A stretch of 64,000 nucleotides of DNA. Origin: Notospermus geniculatus. Taxonomy: Eukaryota > Nemertea > Pilidiophora > Heteronemertea > Lineidae. Location: contig NMRB01000259.1 of assembly GCA_002633025.1 (NCBI GenBank), positions 134,442-198,441 on the forward strand, read 5' to 3'. The position numbers were made by a program, and so were the translations under genes. The notes beneath the pieces were generated by a model. It searched no databases. It was not told the origin of the DNA and saw only the letters and a list, made by a program, of their open reading frames with translations. Shown one piece after another: positions 21,520 to 33,706 of this stretch. Numbering within the stretch: the stretch's first letter is position 1; the number at the start of each line of letters is the position of its first letter.

Positions 21520-22140
21520 CTTGAACTCTTGCTGAAATTCTGCCATGGTCTTTAGGTCTTGTCGAAGTTCGAAGACGGCTGAGATGGGATCGGGATTCGC
21601 GAGGGCCATATAGGCAGGGCTAGCAAACGCCTTGTATTTGTTCAACCTCGACCGCTCAAATTCTAACCTGTCTAATGACCGTCCTGTTTCGCATTCGTCA
21701 CATTTGCAGAGCACTGTGTGTGGTTTCTCAATAGTGTGCCCTCTGCTGAGGAACATTTGAATAATCTCATGGCTATTGTAATGGGCTGCTAGGATAAGCG
21801 GAGTGATATCCGGTGAGAATTGACTCCTCTCGCCAGTCAAAGAGTCCCTTTTCGCCTCGCCCGCAAAATACTTGTCATGGTCTATAATCAGTTTCGTTAT
21901 TGTCACTTTAGTTTTACTAATAGCGTGTAGAAGGGCATCTTCAATAGCACAGAAGTTCAGTCTATCCAGCAACAGATCTATTAAGTCCAGATTTTCATTA
22001 TTAATGGCAAGAATAACAGCATTTCTGCCCATGTAATCCAAGCAGTTGACATTAAGATCCGGGTCTTCCATACACTCCCGGACCATATCGATCTCTCCGA
22101 GCTCCGCTGCATTGAGGTATATACATTCATTATCGGTCAA
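21520..22140 (-). CDS. TRPC-family channel, exon 2: ankyrin repeats and zinc-site motif
   Basis: 621 bases (207 codons), phase 0 at both ends; acceptor ATTTTTCAG|TTGACC, donor TCAAG|GTATGT. The first codon is a leucine codon inside the exon, not a start. Contains ankyrin-type repeats (MGRNAVILAINNENLDLIDL; DITPLILAAHYNSHEIIQMF) and the motif HTVLCKCDEC, a H-x3-C-x-C-x2-C cluster. The same cluster binds zinc in TRPC structures. It is followed by the TRP_2 start SRLNKYKAFASPAYMAL. All cluster residues are intact. Confidence 0.93.
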
Positions 22141-22927
22141 CTGAAAAATAAAACAAGTTACAGAATTACAGTTACATGTATAGAAGATGTAAAAAAATAG
22201 CCAGCGTCAATGTCCAAGTAGCAACCAGCAACCATCCCCTCGAATTGTTAGTATCTATGTGTATTGCTTCAATTTTGCAATAAAGAATTAATTTTTGCAA
22301 TAAAGAATGGAATAGGCCAAACGGTAATGATGGACTTTATCTGATACTTAGTTTTTGCTTCAATCTCTATAAACAACATCTACTTGTAAATGTAGCAGTT
22401 TATTCATCTGCAAGAAACAGTATCTAGGCCTACCGACCGTTCAAGATGGTAGTAAGAGGAGACCATAAAATCTTTGCAAAGAATGTTGTCGTGAGATTTG
22501 ATCCGAGTTGAAGAAGCCCACATCATCTTTAGGTAAGAAAACATGATGCCGAGTAAGCCACGTGGCCTTCGATCACCGCGGGTGATATTTCCAGGACTTT
22601 CAGCTTGTTCTGAAGTTTTGGAGTTATTTACAACTCCAGGTGAACAACGTTGAGAGGTTCGAGGAGAGAACAAAGACAGATGATAGCCTGTTCTGAGAGG
22701 AATCCATGAAGACAAGATATCACCTATAACCTAGTGCCAAAGGATGTAAGGTAAATCATATTTCTATATAGACGTAAAGCGGTTGAAAACCACCGCTGCG
22801 AACCTGATTTTACCGACGTCTGAGGTAAGATCAGCACAGTGCAGCCAAGAATGGCGAGGTACATTTAACGTTGCAAACGATGTACCGTAATCTTTCCAAA
22901 TTGCAAGAAAAAAATCAGGAGATAATA

Positions 22928-23046
22928 GGCCCGTATTTTAGAATGCTCCTCAACGTGAAGGAGTTCCTTAAGGCTATTGTTCTCAACAGGAGAACAATAG
23001 CCTTGAGGAACTCCTTTACGTTGAGGAGCATTCTAAAATACGGGCC
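22928..23046. repeat. Near-perfect hairpin, conserved in both units
   Basis: GGCCCGTATTTTAGAATGCT pairs with the complement ending at 23,046; the stem covers almost all of the element (inner ATTGTTCTCAACAGGAGAACAAT). The same hairpin is at about 37,041-37,165 in unit B, with a small insertion in one arm. Confidence 0.8.
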
Positions 23047-23235
23047 AGCGTGTTTCCTCTAAATGAAACAGCACGAGTTTCCAGGTGGATACATTTTGGG
23101 TGTTATAGGCCTATATTTTAGCAGAGTTACATTTCTAAAAACCATAACATGTTCTGAAAACCTTCCCGACTCTCTGCGTACATGTACATGTACATGTAGC
23201 TTCACTGAATGCACTCTTCAGGTACGCTAAGTCAT

Positions 23236-23548
23236 TGAGATGCAGGGGCGGATCCAGGATTTTCTCGAGGGGTGGGTTCTGAAGGTAGAGGCACCAGGAA
23301 TCTCTTGTGCCTTCCCTTCGCCGGCCTACCAGTAATAGCAAGGCAACAGTTTTCCCATGCAGGGGAAGAGAATTTCGTCGAATCATCGATGCAACGACTC
23401 ACCATGATTACATCAAAGACACGGGCAGGCGCTACGCCACAAGCGAGATGTTTGATGTTTAGAGAAAAAAAAAGTTATCTTTGGTCGCTGACGGGGGGGG
23501 GGAGTTCCAACCCCCAGAACACCCCCTCTGTATCCGCCCCTGAGATGC
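23236..23548. mobile_element. hAT-like insertion present only in unit A
   Basis: TGAGATGC flanks both sides (23,236-23,243 and 23,541-23,548). The element starts AGGGGCGGATCC and ends GTATCCGCCCC. Unit B has an empty site near 37,690 (GTCATTGGGATGCG). The 8-bp duplication and AGGGGCGG-type end are typical of hAT non-autonomous elements. Confidence 0.75.
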
Positions 23549-25130
23549 GCGTACATGTTACCTAAGTTATGCATTGTTTTAGATGTAGGGCTCGTTTACG
23601 TGATAGAAAATGCACACGTCCATATATTATACTGTTGTCAGTCTAGCTGACGAGCTGTACACGACCGTTTGAAAGCGAATTTATTCTTAATTTTAATTAG
23701 CTGTGAACTCCCATGCGCTGCTGACACCAAGCGGTAACCACTGGTAAAAACCATTCCGTCAAACGCCAGGCCCTTCCCCTTATACCTATTTAGCATGAAC
23801 TTACAATAGGCTGTAAATCCATGTGAACGCCCATATCAAAGTTTCATGCCATTGTTTTGGGCTGTAAACGACTATCTTAAAAAATCGTTCTATGGTATAA
23901 TACAGGGACCTTTCACTAAACTAATGCCGATTGCTTCATGAAGAATCTCTTTGCCAACATTTCTAATTAGTGACCCCCGTTTCGAGTAGCCCTACACAAT
24001 GAAGTACAATACAACGTACCTCACATTTACATAAATTATAAAGGGTGAACAATGCCAAAAGGGCGACGAGTTTGTATTGGAAATAGGTTAAAGTCAAAAT
24101 CAGCGTTTATTCTCGATGGATCAAGAAAATGATTCTATAGTCTAATAGTGTTACTTCTTACCTAATCAAGGTTGAATCTGCGGAGAGAGTACTTGTTTGT
24201 GTACTTCTAATTTCTTACCCCCGTTTTATAGGCCTCAAACCACAAACGTTTGCCATATATGGTCATACGCTTCAGGAGAAAGACGTGCACACAAAGCACT
24301 GCGTTCAAACGCACGTGTGTAATATGGAGCAGGCCGAATGTGTCTCATTTCCTCATACCGGATGATCGAATCAACAAGAGCGATTTTCAGCACCTGCCAC
24401 TTAATTCCCAGTGACGTAAAAAAAGATATGTTCATTTACAGGCAATATGACAAATATGTAATTTATTGCATTAAGACAGAATGATCAGAATGTTTTCTAC
24501 TTGCAGGCATGTGTGAACCTGCTAGCTCTGACACCATTGATATATGACAGCATTGATATATGATATACATGGTATACACCAAATCGCAGTTGTAATGTCA
24601 CAGAGATCTGTCATTGCCGTGGTTCCCCTGTTGCTGATGGTGGTCGCCATTGCTGACCACATAGAACGTTGTTGATATCTTCAAATCGAAGTCCTGACAC
24701 TGACGCTTTTGATGTGAGGTTGTTTGGTTGAGGAGCTGTCCTAGTGGCAAAGCTATAGGTACAACCATGCAGGCCTACTCCAACCCTTTGGATTGAAAGA
24801 AAGAAACAACATATCTGTGATACATGTAGGCCTAGATATTGTTGTATGTATAACATATGTGATCATTATTCCTCATGCACCAGTGTTTTGAGCGCCCAGC
24901 AAAATAAAGGGAAACAATAACGACAACGACGTTCGACTGCGTGTCATTGTTCGCCGAACACCTGGCAGGTTGGAGACATATATGTGGATGTCACGTCGAC
25001 CAGATGGATGCATGTGCATTCATGCACACTAGGCCTCTGGTAGATTATTACCAAGCCAGGACTGACTGACATCTCTGCTGGTCACACACGTCTGAATGAC
25101 CACGAATGCTCCTGAATATGGTAAAAGTCA

Positions 25131-25262
25131 GGGCGGGCCGTCACGAAACTCCGATAGCACTAACAGTGCCTAACAGGGAGGTATGAAATGGCTTTTACCA
25201 TTACAGAATTTCTCTGTTAGGCCCTGTTAGTGCTATCGTAGTTTCGTGGCGGTCGCCCCAGG
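25131..25262. mobile_element. Fold-back insertion present only in unit A
   Basis: Arms with CACGAAACTCCGATAGCACT and its complement AGTGCTATCGTAGTTTCGTG. Unit B reads straight through as GTCAGGATGATTATGG near 39,050. Confidence 0.75.
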
Positions 25263-25387
25263 ATGATTATGGTAAATCTGTCCTCCTGATGAACATTAGT
25301 CCAAAATAGAAAAATCAATAGGCCTAGTATAATATGAGAAAATTCTGTTTGATATGTGAACAATGATTGCAGATGCATTTAATGAAT

Positions 25388-25795
25388 TCCTCAATAGCCA
25401 TAAGGCCTAAAAAAAAAAATGTCTTGTTTCGGGTCATGTCAGTTTGAAAAATTAGGGTCGGTCGGTCGGAATAAAATTTTATTTTTTACAAATTTTTTCC
25501 CAAAGTTTGCTTGAAAAACTGTGTGTAAAATAGGAAATGTCAGCTGAAATAACGAAGTGGAACTGATCTGTAACATAGGGGGCCTAGGAAGAGCTGTAGA
25601 TTCTGCCATGTCATGAATGTTCCTTCTTCATTTGTTGTTCTCTTGTCATTTTTTGAAAGTTTGAATTGAAAAAACAGTATTATTGTGTGATTTTTTAGTT
25701 TTATTTTTTCTAGGTTTGGAAAAAAAATTTAGGGTCGGGGCATTTTCAGGAGGGTCGGTCGGCTGACCCGAAACAAGACATTTATTTTTTTAATG
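25388..25795. mobile_element. Fold-back insertion present only in unit A
   Basis: Inverted ends AAATGTCTTGTTTCGGGTCA near 25,410 and TGACCCGAAACAAGACATTT near 25,765; inner AGGGTCGG repeats on both sides. Absent from unit B near 39,195. Confidence 0.7.
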
Positions 25796-26787
25796 TGGAA
25801 AAATCGACTTTTGTGTAAGGGTGTTGATTTGCTGCATTGTAAAACACCTTGCGTAGCATCGCACGCCTGAAGTGGTCACAACTGCCGTATTCTCAAGGTT
25901 TCACCAACATTTACACGTACAAGCATATCGGCCAACATTAGAACGCCCTGGGTACCGGGTATTCGTACTAAACATACGCAGGTAGAAACGTCAGATACCG
26001 TATATCACCTTGACAACTTCTTCAAGGTTTCGCTCCCACAGCGAGATAAGCTCTACTTTTGCCAAGGTGTCTGTACGGCATACTGGTGATTGAGTTCAGA
26101 GAGTCATGGTTGTACTTGATTTATCTTCATCAGTGTTCAATCATTCATGTTCCGAGGAAGGAACATCCGTTCTTTGATACTTACATGTACATTACGTACA
26201 TTGTAGGTAATTTATTAATTCATGTAAAGTCAAATGGCAAATGACAGAGTTCAACATGAACCCTATGGATGCACCGTTTAGTGCGCCCCCTGTGCAGCCA
26301 GGAGTGCCCCGCCTCTTTGTAAACCAGTCTTAAAACTTATGTTTCCAGTCCTAACGTACAGTACGTACAGTATGGAGGGTTATGTGATACTGTCGGCTGA
26401 CAGAAATCAATTACTACTCCCTGCCTCGCCCCTTAAAACTGTTAGTCCCATTGTGACACTTATGACTTCATCGAATGAAAGGCTTATAACTGGCAATTAC
26501 CCGAAAGATTTTTAATAACGTAAAATTATATATAAAGTTGCCGCACATGCCACAAATAAGAAAAAAGATATTTAGGCTTGTTAGACATTTTCCACAATCT
26601 CTTCATCGATTACACTTCAAATTCCTTTAGCGAGCTTAGTGAGCTGTTAATTTATAGTATTTTGGTTTGTACCATCGATAATCACTTCACACAAACAGAA
26701 GCCTTATTGAATGCATCATTAAATATGGGGACAACTCTGACATATCTGTGACATACATATGTCCTGAAGGGAGCACCGAGAACTTAC

Positions 26788-26880
26788 CGTTGATAGAATG
26801 CCACCCCGCATGGCAACGTTGACAGTCGGAGCCTTCGTGGCCGTAATCGGCTCCTCTTCCACAAGAGTACGATCAGCCAT
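26788..26880 (-). CDS. TRPC-family channel, exon 1 (unit A copy): start codon
   Basis: Starts at ATG (26,880) and ends at donor AACG|GTAAGT, phase 0. Encodes 31 residues beginning MADRTLVEEEPITATKAP and ending GGILST, which joins in frame to exon 2 (LTDNECIYLNAAELG). This is the nearer of two copies and the natural first exon for the gene. With it, and one pore exon, the visible exons give about 900 residues without S6, a usual size for TRPC. Unit B carries the same exon with two silent differences. Confidence 0.82.
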
Positions 26881-28441
26881 TTCTTAATCCTTCTTTGTCA
26901 CACTTAAATGGGACGAGATATCATTGGAACAGGCCAGTCACGAGCCCTATCAAATTCAAATGAAATCCATCTTTGATTATAATACGTCACTTTCCCTCCA
27001 GCGTTTAACTCCAAAGATATGGAATGTAGAACAAGTCACTTCCTATTCCTCAGAAGAATCTGCAACAACTGGTGAAGGAATTTCCCTGGCGTTCTGTTTT
27101 ACCTATAGAATAGTCACTTTTCTCAGTGCACACTAACTCTGTACGGTGCACACAATGTAGCCCTGGAGAAAAATGCCGATTGTTCTCGGCAGCCGCGTAA
27201 ATTATGACTGCAACAAAATAATAGATCTGCATACGAGTGATAGGGATGAGGCAGATAGTAGCAGGTTGATCAGCATCCTCTGAATGGCATGGATGAAATG
27301 AATGGCATGGATAACCTTAATGTTTACCACTTGCAACTGCGTGTAATAGCCGTCAATGATAAAATACAATAAGCGGCCGTGGCCTTGGAAGCCACATGGG
27401 TTCGTATTGACGTATCTTCAACAAGAAGCTAGCGTTCATGACAAAATGTTTGTCCATTGATTAGTGCAAAATCTATTTTTGACTCATCCAACTTGTCGGT
27501 GATAGATTCTGACTCACAAGTCAGAATTCACACCGATTCGAATTCGTCCTTGGTGCCTGGCGAAACCTTCCTATGGAAACCACTCTGTACTATAATCTTG
27601 CTGAGATGGTCGGAACTTGATATCCAGGGCCAAGTCAATGCGGGCGCCTGAAGCTATGGGAGAAGTATTAGTGGAAATGGCCGACTCATTCGATCAAATT
27701 CATTACTATTTACTGGAAAAAGATTTTTTTAGCATTTATCGATTTTGTTACCGTGATGTACATGTGTGATACCTCAAATACATGTACATATCGACAATGC
27801 AAAGGCATCGAACAATCTTGATGAAGATTGTTCGCCAGATATCGACCAATTATGAATCAGTGCATGAATTGCATTTTAATTATTGACCTAATGGCGATTG
27901 TCATGGAGTAACACACCAGCTACACTACATGTAGGCCTACATGTATGTATGCCTACATGTAGTTTCCCACGCGTCTTAGTAAACTTTGTTGCAGAAGAAA
28001 TGGTAAAATAAATTCCTCAGCAACAACTTAAACTTGATCTTCAGACGCAACGCATTAGTATCAACTTGGGTTTTTGGATTTCCACCACCGTAACCAGACC
28101 TAAACTTTAGCAGGAATTTCCAGAAATACTCTTCCGTTACCTAGCTGTGTAATTCATTTCTCATTGTCAGACATATAATACACCTATTATACATGTACAA
28201 ATGTACATCTTTACTATAGATGTAATGGATAAAATTGTGTACCACTCGGCAGATTTAAATTTCGACTGTCCCCCAGAAAAAGTTTGTGCGCGTCATTATT
28301 ATATCATATTTAGATATAAACATGTTATCTATCGATATATCAGTTTATTTGCAACCTCTTGTTGAGTAAAAACTACATGTAACCTGGAAAAACTTTGTAA
28401 ACAGAGGTACACTTTTAACCGTACATAGTTGCGCTCTGCAC

Positions 28442-29087
28442 TATCCGTATAACAAGCCAAGGTACAAAAAGCACAAAATTGACACAATAAATGATAATAA
28501 ACAAGAAGTCAATCTCCAGAATTCACGAATTTTCGACCCCAACCGGGGTCTTTTTCAAGTGGAACTTTACAATCTGAAACTCTAGAAAAGACTGAGCTGA
28601 AACCCGAATGTAGAACTACATAGTCTGTGTAGACAGGGCAAACAAGCAATTAAGGAAAGAATAGCGACCAAGCCCCAAAGGTGGCCGCTGGACAATTAAG
28701 GAGAAACTAATTTAGCTGAAAAGAAGGGTTGAATAACTGCAGGGCCTCTCAGTCTGACCACAAGNNNNNNNNNNNNNNNNNNNNNNNNNNNNNNNNNNNN
28801 NNNNNNNNNNNNNNNNNNNNNNNNNNNNNNNNNNNNNNNNNNNNNNNNNNNNNNAATTAGTTTCTCCTTAATTGTCCAGCGGCCACCTTTGGGGCTTGGT
28901 CGCTATTCTTTCCTTAATTGCTTGTTTGCCCTGTCTACACAGACTATGTAGTTCTACATTCGGGTTTCAGCTCAGTCTTTTCTAGAGTTTCAGATTGTAA
29001 AGTTCCACTTGAAAAAGACCCCGGTTGGGGTCGAAAATTCGTGAATTCTGGAGATTGACTTCTTGTTTATTATCCGTATAACAAGCC
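28442..29087. mobile_element. Head-to-head inverted insertion with 17-bp target duplication, unit A only
   Basis: TATCCGTATAACAAGCC occurs at 28,442-28,458 and 29,071-29,087; unit B has it once near 42,290. Between them are two inverted arms of more than 200 bp (left 28,500-28,720, right 28,855-29,070) around a 90-N gap (28,765-28,854). Each arm holds a hairpin GACCCCGGTTGGGGTC followed by GAAAATTCG. A long target duplication points to a retroelement, and inverted arms with such hairpins recall Penelope-like elements. Confidence 0.6.
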
Positions 29088-31745
29088 CTCGATCCGAACA
29101 TGGAGTTTCAGATCGCAATATGTCCTGAGCCGGTCACCATAGTTGAGAATGTTTATGACTATCGTCAGTCACACCAGTCGCACCCTAGTATCGAAGGCAA
29201 TAAAGATGAGCGGTGCTCACAAGAGCTGCTGCTATCAAGGCCACCTTATAATGCATATACACACCTTTTTTGAATCGATCTTGTCGATTCAATTCGTATA
29301 TCAAAATATGGACAACCTCATTTACCACAATACAACACCAATCATCATTATATACATCAGAAAATGCTCAACCGTAATTAATGATAGCAGCGCATAATTG
29401 CACTTAATTATGATAGCTGTGCCTTGCCCGGGTGTATATACTGCCGTTAGGGAAGGACTTCAGTGGTTGAGATGCATAATCGATGACCAGTCGGCACTCG
29501 TATACATTTTACTCAATGGAATATGACTCTTTTTTATAATGTTTTGTGCAACATAACATTGATAGTGGATCACAAAACATAATAGATAGAAAAAGTTAAT
29601 TTACATCTTTCTGCCCCGTGTGTCTTCCAATGCTTTCGCCGTATGACGTGTGATAACGGCAAGGGCATTTCGCACGGTATATACTTCAACCATGGAGGTA
29701 TGTACCGGTATTATTAAGAAATACCTCCATGCTTCAACGAAGATATTTTAACCTCAAAATCTGCGCTTTTTTCTGCAGACATTGCTTCATTCGCATAAGC
29801 GAGAGGTATATAGCCTCGATTACTATGCAAGCCAGTCATTATTTATAAAAACGGTTAATTAATCATATTTATTTAGAAGAGCAAGGTCATGCTGACTTAT
29901 CTTCAGCCTGTCTGAACCCTAACCCAAGACATAATAGATCGCATAAAGATTGGTAACTACCAGCAACCCATTGAATCACTCGTAACTCAAGGTTGCTCAA
30001 GGTAATCATGTACTACCTCACAAGTAATGTACAAGTAGGATATCATATACCGCAGTTTGTTATGGATCGTGAGATTTCACCAGATCCTGTGATATCCAGG
30101 GAAACCTAGATCCCTATGTTGCCTAGTTTGGCCCAGACATTTTTTATGGCCACCCTGTACATGTATACTTCTAATGAGCGGACGTTATCTGCTGTGGAGG
30201 CAATTGATCGATTTTTCGCTGGTGCACTGCTCTTTACTTCTCTTCCATGTTCTTCAAGTATGCTGTGCATACAGCGTAAACACGAACTGGACGCAGTAAC
30301 CTTGAAATAGACAAGAGATTGCCTTGAACTATTCCTTATCTTTTCCCATTGGAACTGCACATCGGAAGGAATTGCCTGCGTGGTATTCGAGCATCGGGAA
30401 CTGAAAATATCAGTGATGCTGTGCCAAGATCATGCATCAGTAGCCTGAGAGAGTTTTGGCCTTCTCGTGAAAATTCACTTTGCACATCAAACATGGCAAA
30501 CGAAGAATGTGGAAAAGATGACGAATTTAACTGGTGTTTTGGAAGCAGGGTAGAGTTCAAGGTCAAGGTCAAGGTCATTTCTATGTGAGAGCGCCCTCAG
30601 GAACACAAGAATGAACTCGGACTCCACTAAAAACGAATATTATTCAGGGGTGATGTAGTGAACATACATGACCAGATATTTAAATCTAGCAGCCTTGACT
30701 GCTTTATCAGCTTATGAATAGTAAGGCTATTATTATAAAGGCCTGGTTTATGTCAATTTGGGAGAAATACAAATTGGCAGAAAAAAGCAATGTGATAACA
30801 AGAATGCGATTGATTTGGATCAATTGGCCTGTATTTAATACAATGGAAAACCTTGGCCTATTTGCTCATGGATCAAAGGTACTTACTAGTGATTTGTTTC
30901 ATGGCTGGTAAGTTTCTTACCTGTAAAAAAAAGTTAGTTTCACACACGGCACAGCAGTTGTATATCGATTTTGTACGTTTTGCTAGGCACCCCCCCCACG
31001 ATAAAAAGTAAATATATATTGGAATATTTGAAAAAATCACACAATGAAAATGTTGAACCTCATATATCTTTGTTGTAGCACATTTCCTGGGTACCTTTTA
31101 GTGGCAAATCAAAAAGATCAGGTACGGTAAATCATGACTTTGAAAGAAGAATTTTGTAAAGGTACGTTTTTAACTAAATTTTATTTTTATTTTTAAGAAT
31201 TTACTTGAAATTACTCTTCCGCGCTCCAGAAACAAAACGCCTTCTGCAGTAGAACGGCAACGTCAACTCTTCACAAGCAATGAAGAAACGCTTACCTACG
31301 AGCAACACTTAACTCCACATGAGGTTTCACTTTGATTCGGAAACTAGACAAGGATTTTTTTTTGTTCCATGATGGTGATATACAAACACGTTCAACAAGA
31401 AAGAACGTTTTAGCATTTTGCACCTACTACTGTATCTGCGAATGCAAAGTTGCTTCACCAGAATACTAGACCTTCCATATCAAATGAACCATAGGTATTG
31501 CTTTTGCTTTGCCAAACGTGTGCACTATCATAAGTCTTCGGCGGTGCTCTTCAAAAAACTGGACAAGTTATTCTGCTTAACATTGTCAGATGTTCGATTC
31601 CGTCAGATGAAAAAAGGAATTCGTACGGAACTGTAAAAGCGAGTTTAACGTGCAAAAGAGAAGCAAATTATATGGAAAGTGTCTCATGATTTCGAGTGCA
31701 CCGGAAGTCATTTACATTGGAAGAATGATGGGAAAAATCAGTCAG

Positions 31746-31878
31746 TAGGGACTTCCGGCAAGGCTCCGCATCGTCGATCCGTATCACGTATGACGTGTCG
31801 AGCTAATGCATTTTCTATTAAAGTCATACGTCATACGTGATACGGATCCACGATACGGAGCGTTGCCGGAAGTCCCTA
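31746..31878. mobile_element. Fold-back insertion present only in unit A
   Basis: Inverted ends TAGGGACTTCCGGCAA and TTGCCGGAAGTCCCTA, with inner TACGTGATACGGATC-type pairing. Unit B reads CAGTCAGTGTCGTACG at about 45,022 with no insertion. Confidence 0.75.
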
Positions 31879-32490
31879 ATGTCGTAGGCCTACACGTAGC
31901 ATCCTTTTTGTTCATACCCAGTGCTCCTGCCTAACCAAGGATTGTTATTACGAACAGTATTCATCTCTTTTCCGAATATACACATACGCAGCAGCCACTA
32001 GGATGGGAGATGACTAGTTTCTATTTACAGTCTATAATCATCTGAGAGGATAATTGACTCTTGTCGATGTGACATCCAATTTTTTCAATTGTATTCGCAA
32101 TATGCTGTAGTTATTTACCCCAGGAACGAGTAAATAATTGTACTTATACGAAAAGCGCAGTTTGCAAGACAATTATAAGTGCATTTGCCTTTGCAATGCA
32201 TAGAAAAAGGCAACGTTATTCCAGAGACTTCACATCGGGACCGATAAAAAACGTGCTTCAATCGCATTTCATGCTGAAACAGCCGCCTTGCCAGCCTCGA
32301 GATTGCAACTCTAAGTTTTGTTTTTCATCTCTGTAATTTTATTTTACAACGCCATAATTATGAGCTCCTTAACCACCAACTTTCAGTAACAACCGCAGGT
32401 GATATTTGTCCTCCAACTTCATGTAGGAATTGACAGTCCTGTTACAATAGGCTACTTGCCAGCTTGTGATCGAGGTCGTGCAATCGCCCA

Positions 32491-32635
32491 GGGCCGACCG
32501 CACAGAAAGTTCGATAGTGCTTTCGGTGCCTATCGGCGGTTTAGTAAATGGTAAAATCCGTTATTGGTTATAACTACATGTAACTGCCGATAGGTGCCGG
32601 TAGCACTATCGGACTTTCTGTGCGGTCGGCACACT
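32491..32635. mobile_element. Fold-back element, present in both units
   Basis: Ends GGGCCGACCGCACAGAAAGT and ACTTTCTGTGCGGTCGGC. The copy in unit B (about 46,205-46,310) lacks much of the right arm, so one allele has lost part of the hairpin. Confidence 0.65.
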
Positions 32636-33285
32636 TTGTTTTTCGTCTACATGTTTGTAGTTTTATATTACAACTACAGCATCTTTTGTCCTCTACAGTA
32701 GGAAAGGGGATTAGACCCCTTGCCTCACTAGGTTAAGTCTGTTGAAATGAAAGTTTAACCTCTAGATCCTGATCAATTTCCAAAACAAAAGACGTCCAAT
32801 AGCCTACATGTACATGGTGTGTATAGGACACGGTTTCGGTGTGCTATCCAATGATATCAACACGGAAGAACATTTGCCTACTACGTACTGTTACTTTAGG
32901 CTGATGATATATGGAGCGAAACTAAAGTACTTGCCATGGGAAACATGATCTGCAAAGTCTGAGCTTAGATGATAATGGATTCGACGAACTAGAGAACCTT
33001 TTCTTCATATGCTTTTGAACTCTCAGACATGTTTGTGGTACTTTTATCCTACTGAACTGTTTGAGGTACTAAAAGAAGATTGTGAAGCCTCCAACATCGC
33101 AAAGTGTTGGTGCAACTCCGGGGCGTAAATATCAGAAAACCATTTTTGTGTGTGTGTATCGGTTATCTCAGGTAAACCAACGAACAATCCAAAATCACCT
33201 GAGAGTAACCTCCACTATGAGGTCTAGGAAGAACAAAATATGATAACTGAACCTAAAATTTTCTGACCACTTCAACCCATGCCAT

Positions 33286-33706
33286 AAAGGGAGACATCCA
33301 AAAGATATTGCCCGGCGGGCACTATTTGTTTGTGTTTTGATTAGCGTAGTGTCACCGTTGATTAACAGACGGCGCTGTGCGTTATGGCACAGGCCCCTGG
33401 AGAGCTACCAGTGAGTTTAGAATCTAGCCAAATCTAGCCACTTATCTTGCCAAAAAAAACGCTAGTTTGTAAAAAACACACCCGAGCTCACAAATTCGTG
33501 AGCTCGGGGGTGTTTTTAGATACATGTACGTGTTGTGTTTTTAGATACGTTTGGTTAGGTACGTGTTCTGATGAGCTCACTGATAGCTCTCCAGGGGCCT
33601 GTGCCATAACGCACAGCGCCGTCTCTTAATCAACGGTGACACTACGCTAATCAAAACAAAAACAAACAGTGCCCGCCGGGCAATATCTTTCGGGTGTCTC
33701 CCTTTA
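33286..33706. mobile_element. Fold-back element of the AGGGAGACA family with inner hairpin (unit A)
   Basis: Same terminal repeat as 3,186-3,414 (AGATATTGCCCGGCGGGCA inside). The right flank reads TTAA, the left ATAA. An inner perfect hairpin with GAGCTCACAAATTCGTGAGC at about 33,484 lies at the centre. The unit B copy is at 47,406-47,796. Confidence 0.65.

Noticed and set aside
22404-22715. Minus-strand frame starting MSSWIPLRTGYHLSLFSPRT as a gene
   Set aside because: The same start fuses to the FAM181 exon at 36,841 only because of the unit junction; the sequence after it differs completely, so it is a repeat edge and not a conserved protein.
24235-24435. Minus-strand frame with WQVLKIALVDSIIRYEEMRH as an exon
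   Set aside because: Partly conserved in unit B, but there it is cut in the middle by the A/B difference at about 24,318, it has no clear splice sites, and no family was recognised.
29143-29397. 84-codon frame conserved between units A and B
   Set aside because: The units are very similar overall, so conservation is expected; composition is not protein-like and no start or splice context supports it.
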